Of a DNA stretch of 64,000 nt, positions 60,268-64,000 are shown piece after piece. How positions within the stretch are numbered: the first letter of the stretch is position 1; every line of letters begins with the position of its first letter. The notes under the pieces were generated by a model. It worked only from the letters and a program-made list of their open reading frames with translations, did no database searches and had not been told where the DNA came from. Source of the stretch: Hymenobacter mucosus (GTDB taxonomy: Bacteria > Bacteroidota > Bacteroidia > Cytophagales > Hymenobacteraceae); NCBI RefSeq assembly GCF_900188255.1, contig NZ_FZNS01000003.1, positions 186,001-250,000 on the forward strand, in the 5' to 3' direction. The position numbers were made by a program, and so were the translations under genes.

Positions 60268-62205
60268 TTATCCTTGTCGGCGTATGTCGTAAGGCACGGC
60301 CAGGCCAAGCAGCGCCTCGGCAATATGGGCATCGGAGGCCGTGCCCGCCACGGTAAGCTCGGCCACCAGGCCCCGCTGCCGGTCGTCGCGAACGGTTAGG
60401 TCGTGGAGGGTTAGGTTATCGACGGTGGCTAGCTGACGAGAGTATACGCGCGTGATTTCCTGCTTCACTAGGCTGGGCTTCAGGATTTTGCCAATGGCGG
60501 TGAGGGGTAGCTCGGCGGCAGTATATACCTGCTTGGGCCAGGCCGCCCGCTCCGGAATGCGCGCTTCCGCAAACGCCCGCAGCTCGGCTTCCGATACCTG
60601 CTGCCCAGGCACCAGGGTCACGTAGGCCACTGGCAGCTCGCCGGCGTGGGCATCGGGGCTGCCAATGGCCGCTGCCAGGGCCACAGCCGGGTGGGCCGAC
60701 AGTGCATCCTCGATCAGCTTGGGGTCGATGTTGTGCCCACCCCGGATGATGAGCTCCTTTTTGCGGCCGGTGATGTAGAAGCCGCCTTGGGCATCCTGCC
60801 GGCCCAGGTCGCCGGTGTTATAGAAGGGACCCTGGCCGTCGCCGGTATCCACCCAAATGCCTTTGTTGTGCTCGGGCTGGAGATACCCCCCAAAGATGTT
60901 GCTGCCCCGCACCACCAGCACCCCGCTTTCCTCGGTTTCGGCGTCGCGCAGGTACTGGCCGGTTTGCTCATCCAGCACTACCACCCGCACCTCCTGGTAG
61001 GGTACGCGCAGGCCAATGCTACCCGGCATAGGCTCGCCCGCCAGCGGCCCCACAATACTGATGCAGCTACCTTCGGTGAAACCATAGCCTTCCACGAGAC
61101 GCAGCTTAGTTCGTTGCTCAAAGGCACGTAGCAGCTCCACTGGCAGCGGCGCCGCGCCGCAAATGGCGTAGCGCAGGGAGCTTAAATCCTGGCTCGCAAC
61201 GGGTAAGTCGAGTAGGCGGCTGAAGATGGTAGGCACCCCGCTAAACAGGGAAATGCGGTAATGCGCCACCAGTTGCCAGAAGTTATCCAAGATACCTGGC
61301 CCGCGGTAGCCGGCCGGGCTGCCCAGCACTACCGTGTGGCCCAGCAGCCACGGCACGCTGCCCGTTACTACCACCCCGTTTACGTGAAACAGCGGCAGCC
61401 CACAGAAGAAAACCAGGCGCTCGGGCTCGGCTTCTCCACCCAGCAATTGGGCCGAGGCGAAGCTGACGCTGGTAAGGTTGTGGTGGGTAAGGGGGGCAAT
61501 TTTGGGCGTGCCCGTAGTGCCGCCCGTGTGGAAGTAGCAGGCCGTATCGGTGGAGGCAACGCGGCGGCCCGACACCAGCCGGTTGGTAGGCTGGCGGCGG
61601 CTGGCCTGGGCAAAGTCTACTACCTGAATGCCGGGCAGTGCTGGGCGAGACTGCGTCAGGCGTAGCGCCCCCACCGCCAGGCGTTGTGCCAGTGGCAGGT
61701 AGGGCAACATATCCACCGTTACGATTGTGCGCAGGGTGGGCACCAGAGCCGCCACGGCTTCCGCTTTTTGCCAGATGTCGGTTTTAGGAAAGGCCCGGAG
61801 CGTGACCAACACTTTCGTGCCGGCCGCGTTGAGAATATCGGCAATCTGGGCTGGCTCCAGCAGCGGGTTGATGGGGTTCACGATACCCGCAGCCTGCCCG
61901 CCCCAAAGAGTAAAGTGAGTTTCTGGCAGGTTGGGCAGCAGGTAGGATACTACATCGGTGGGCCCTACGCCTAGTTCATGAAGCAGGTTGGCTGTTTGGT
62001 AGCAGCGCTGCACGAGCTGGACGTAGGTGAAATCAACTGATTCGGTAGGCCGCTCTCCGCTGAACACAAAGCGCAAGGCCAGCGCCTTCGGATTGCGGGC
62101 CGCCCCGCGTTCTAGCAATTCCAGGGTGTGGGCGGGCACTGGCTGGGCAGACAGGGGCTTTTGTTCCAGCGTGAGAATATCGGCAAGGTTGCGGTAACCG
62201 GGCAT
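60268..62205 (-). CDS. Acyl-CoA synthetase / AMP-dependent ligase
   Basis: 645 aa. AMP-binding (ANL) enzyme. P-loop YFHTGGTTGTPKIAPLTH, A5 VEGYGFTEGS, A7 YNTGDLGRQDAQGGFYITGRKKELI, A8 IIRGGHNIDPKLIEDAL, A10 Lys in LTAIGKILKPSL. Substrate likely a fatty acid or aryl acid. Length is longer than the short-chain type because of a C-terminal extension after A10 of about 60 residues. Followed by a terminator; no partner gene next to it. Confidence 0.92.
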   Translation of the reverse strand: MPGYRNLADILTLEQKPLSAQPVPAHTLELLERGAARNPKALALRFVFSGERPTESVDFTYVQLVQRCYQTANLLHELGVGPTDVVSYLLPNLPETHFTLWGGQAAGIVNPINPLLEPAQIADILNAAGTKVLVTLRAFPKTDIWQKAEAVAALVPTLRTIVTVDMLPYLPLAQRLAVGALRLTQSRPALPGIQVVDFAQASRRQPTNRLVSGRRVASTDTACYFHTGGTTGTPKIAPLTHHNLTSVSFASAQLLGGEAEPERLVFFCGLPLFHVNGVVVTGSVPWLLGHTVVLGSPAGYRGPGILDNFWQLVAHYRISLFSGVPTIFSRLLDLPVASQDLSSLRYAICGAAPLPVELLRAFEQRTKLRLVEGYGFTEGSCISIVGPLAGEPMPGSIGLRVPYQEVRVVVLDEQTGQYLRDAETEESGVLVVRGSNIFGGYLQPEHNKGIWVDTGDGQGPFYNTGDLGRQDAQGGFYITGRKKELIIRGGHNIDPKLIEDALSAHPAVALAAAIGSPDAHAGELPVAYVTLVPGQQVSEAELRAFAEARIPERAAWPKQVYTAAELPLTAIGKILKPSLVKQEITRVYSRQLATVDNLTLHDLTVRDDRQRGLVAELTVAGTASDAHIAEALLGLAVPYDIRRQG

Positions 62206-62307
62206 AGGAGAGGGGAGAGAAAGCCACGGATGGCTTCAGGAGACAGTAAAGGTCCTCTAAAGGTAGGTAGCTAGCAACAACGCAGATATAGTTACGCAGC
62301 TACACCT

Positions 62308-62886
62308 CTAGCTGGGTGGGGTTGGTTTCATAGACCGCGCCGCAACGGGAGCCAACCGCAGCCGCAGGTACTGTTGCAGCCAGACGGGGTACAGGTTATA
62401 CCCAATGTTGAGTACTGTTAGTACCCCCGCCCAAGCCCACTGGTTCTGCACTGCGGCATACCCGCTGACAAACCAAAAGAACAGCAGCGCAGCTATGTGA
62501 AACCGCTCCATATGGTAGCTGTTGGCCACTAACGCCGCTACCGACCGGCGGGTTTTCAGCCGGCGGTAGCGCGGATAGCGCCGTCGGACCAGCGCATGCA
62601 CCAGTGCCCCGTCCTGCGCCAGCCAGTTGACAACCGGCACCCCCAACCGCCGATACATGGCTGGCACCCTACTCAACTGCCAGTATCGAAACCAACTCCG
62701 AGGCACTGCATACGCCAGCAAACTCAGCCCCAGCAGGCCTACCAGCCACGGCCGCGCCATGTGCTGGTAGCAAAACACTACCAGCGGCCCCAAACTCAAC
62801 CCCGACCATACCACCGACGGCACAGCGTTGTAGAACGCCAGCACCGCCAACGATGGCACAGCAGATTCCTTTGGGGTAGGCAGCAT
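62308..62886 (-). CDS. Membrane protein, possibly CrtO-like acyltransferase
   Basis: 192 aa, with about four membrane segments. The C-terminal NIGYNLYPVWLQQYLRLRL and SYHMERFHIAALLFF recall glycosyl-diaponeurosporenoate acyltransferase (CrtO-type) proteins, which end with a similar N-x-x-P-x-x-x-Q-R-Y. The gene is alone; carotenoid involvement is a guess. ATG 62886. Confidence 0.45.
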   Translation of the reverse strand: MLPTPKESAVPSLAVLAFYNAVPSVVWSGLSLGPLVVFCYQHMARPWLVGLLGLSLLAYAVPRSWFRYWQLSRVPAMYRRLGVPVVNWLAQDGALVHALVRRRYPRYRRLKTRRSVAALVANSYHMERFHIAALLFFWFVSGYAAVQNQWAWAGVLTVLNIGYNLYPVWLQQYLRLRLAPVAARSMKPTPPS

Positions 62887-63105
62887 AATAGCCTAATATA
62901 ATGGCTGCTAGCCAAGCCTCAATCGTCCTCGAACTTGCTCAACCGGCTGTAAACCGGTCGCTAAACGGCCTTCAAACTCTTCCTTTCCGTAATCTAAAAT
63001 GTTATTTGGAAAGCGCGGCAGGTAGTACACCCCGGTACCGCTAGTAGGCTCCATGCCCACGGATGAGTTTGGGGTGTTTCAGTGACAAACCCCTCCGATT
63101 GCGGG
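62887..63105. other. Gap without a recognisable gene
   Basis: 219 bases before the lipoprotein pseudogene. No ORF or clear hairpin seen. Confidence 0.5.
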
Positions 63106-63268
63106 ACCTGAAACGTGGTATCCCGGTGCGGGCCGTGGTCTTGGTATACAATAGATCAGCTATAGGCAACGGCAGGCTCGGGCGTCTGCTCCCGATCATC
63201 TTTATCACAGCCAGCGGTAAGGACCAGCGTCAGACCCAGCAATAGCGAGGGGGTAGCTTGTATTTCAT
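63106..63268 (-). pseudogene. Truncated, frameshifted copy of the 59.4-kb lipoprotein gene
   Basis: The minus strand matches the first about 165 bases of the gene at 59408-60007. The start ATG at 63268 is out of frame with the matching LLLGLTLVLTAGCDKDDRE segment because of an indel, and a TGA follows YSLA-like AYS where the parent has CGA. The match ends about DTTFQ. The 5' upstream region is also copied (63269-63314 versus 60008-60053). Confidence 0.75.
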
Positions 63269-63314
63269 AAGGAATAGAGAAGTGTAAAAACACTATATAT
63301 AAAACCGTGTCAAG

Positions 63315-63618
63315 TAGGATAGGTCGTGAACTGGTAGTAGATGTTGCGCTTGCTTGTGCAAAAGTTATGTAGGAAGGAGGGACTAGAGAGCAAAATGCAA
63401 CTATGCCCGTTCTTCAGTAGCTTCTGGGAAGCCCGGGGTAATGTGGGGGTACATCCTGACAATGCATTAGCAACAGAGACGAAATAAAAAACACGATTTC
63501 AACATTCCATCATCTCTCAATCAGCGTTAGCGTATCTGCATTACAACAGCGTTAAGGGCTTTCTCAAAATTTACAATCGTAAAAATTTGCTCTGAATCCA
63601 GGTTTCAGAGTTACTTTA
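63315..63618. other. Gap without a recognisable gene
   Basis: About 300 bases, more A+T-rich on the right (63480-63610). I see no ORF, repeat or RNA gene I can support. Confidence 0.5.
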
Positions 63619-63621
63619 AAA

Positions 63622-63657
63622 AAGAAGGAGCCAGAACACATAGGCTCTGGCTCCTTC
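63622..63657 (-). terminator. Terminator after the 62-aa ORF
   Basis: AAGGAGCCAGA pairs with TCTGGCTCCTT; read leftwards it is followed by CTTTTTT and TTTAAAG, a good intrinsic terminator for the minus-strand ORF to its right. Confidence 0.8.
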
Positions 63658-63676
63658 AAGCTGGTAAGATAACTAT

Positions 63677-63865
63677 CTACAGAAACCAGCTGTTTAGTGT
63701 GGTAAGAAGCAAGTGAGTGTAGGGTTTCAAAAGGTAACCCCAATCATCAAATGCTTTTTCCAGTTCTCTTATAACTCCTAATCCGAGAAGAAGATTGGAG
63801 CATAAGTCACGAAAGGAAATTTTCTTACCAAACTTCGGACTGTTACTTGGCTTTCCAGGGCGCAT
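63677..63865 (-). CDS. Small hypothetical ORF
   Basis: 62 aa: MRPGKPSNSPKFGKKISFRD, then a helical LLLGLGVIRELEKAFDDWG. A terminator follows at 63622, which favours a transcribed gene. No homologue recognised. Its composition is more A+T-rich than the neighbours. Confidence 0.35.
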   Translation of the reverse strand: MRPGKPSNSPKFGKKISFRDLCSNLLLGLGVIRELEKAFDDWGYLLKPYTHLLLTTLNSWFL

Positions 63866-63914
63866 AAAGTACAGATGGAGGTTTGGAAATAGGGGCGTCT
63901 TGCTCCTCCCAAAA

Positions 63915-63949
63915 GAAGAGGTTACCGTTGGCGCGGTGCCTCTTTTTTG
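63915..63949. terminator. Terminator at the right edge
   Basis: AGAGGTTACCG pairs with CGGTGCCTCT (one bulge), with TTTTTT following on the plus strand and A-rich sequence before it. Confidence 0.7.
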
Positions 63950-64000
63950 TTTAGTCGCATCTCAGTCATAGGACGCCGCTGGAGCTATGACTCTCGAATG

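Noticed and set aside
60646-61131. Antisense frame of 161 codons inside the acyl-CoA synthetase gene
   Set aside because: Shadow of the coding strand; no domain.
63963-63992. Possible tRNA or RNA structure at the right edge
   Set aside because: Only an 8-bp inverted repeat (AGTCATAG / CTATGACT) is visible; no tRNA arms or anticodon loop.

Overview
The window looks like a chromosomal segment of a Hymenobacter-type bacterium (Bacteroidota, Cytophagales). The evidence is a gliding-motility lipoprotein of the GldJ type, many short lipoprotein signals, -7 boxes of the Bacteroidota form TAnnTTTG, almost no Shine-Dalgarno sequences, an OmpA protein with thrombospondin type 3 repeats, DUF4783/DUF6799/VF530-type genes and high G+C. 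I see no tRNA, rRNA, CRISPR array, transposase or prophage. Most of it is ordinary core genome with patches of lineage-specific genes.

Layout. 1-5.4 kb: gldJ, comF, an AhpD-like protein, exonuclease III and an FAD amine-oxidase-like enzyme. 5.4-11.3 kb: a haem-c DUF3365 lipoprotein, then the threonine operon thrA-thrB-thrC read leftwards, preceded by a 31-codon leader peptide and a terminator/antiterminator that together make a threonine/isoleucine attenuator. 11.5-21.6 kb: prfA, a beta-helix lipoprotein, a YjbQ protein, gpmI, nadC, small lipoproteins and a ZIP transporter. 21.6-26.4 kb: a polytopic membrane protein, an OmpA/TSP3 porin-like protein and the cbpA-cbpM chaperone pair. 26.5-35.5 kb: RlpA and GH25 cell-wall proteins, a small heat-shock protein, an esterase-fold protein that has lost its catalytic residues, PPK2, a cupin, and a ClC channel with CBS domains.

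35.6-38.1 kb holds a small regulated module: an Rrf2-type repressor, a membrane-fusion-protein-like lipoprotein and a lone acyl carrier protein, with two matching palindromic operators (GTAACCAATTTGGTTAC type), then a pirin. 38.6-46.5 kb: an old-yellow-enzyme oxidoreductase and three tandem M13 zinc metallopeptidase lipoproteins, each followed by a hairpin. 46.7-50.5 kb: an HxlR regulator divergent from an NAD(P)-binding protein, and a BlaI-BlaR1-type pair with two tandem operators but no beta-lactamase; the sensor carries a TonB-plug-like tail.

50.5-64 kb: DUF3140, two HAD phosphatases, an MFS exporter, a TPM-domain protein, a second Hsp20, an acyl-CoA synthetase and a CrtO-like membrane protein. 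The right end is degenerate: a duplicated, truncated copy of the lipoprotein gene at 59.4-60 kb lies at 63.1 kb, and other gene fragments sit at 59.16-59.41 kb. Three dispersed paralogues (33.0, 48.1 and 51.2 kb) define a small family of unknown function sharing a W-L-x-D-x-R-R-R motif.

The best leads for something not well described are the complete thr attenuator, the Rrf2/MFP/ACP regulon, the three-member unknown family, the M56 sensor with a plug-like tail, and the pseudo-hydrolase. Nothing resembling a new defence or mobile system was visible.
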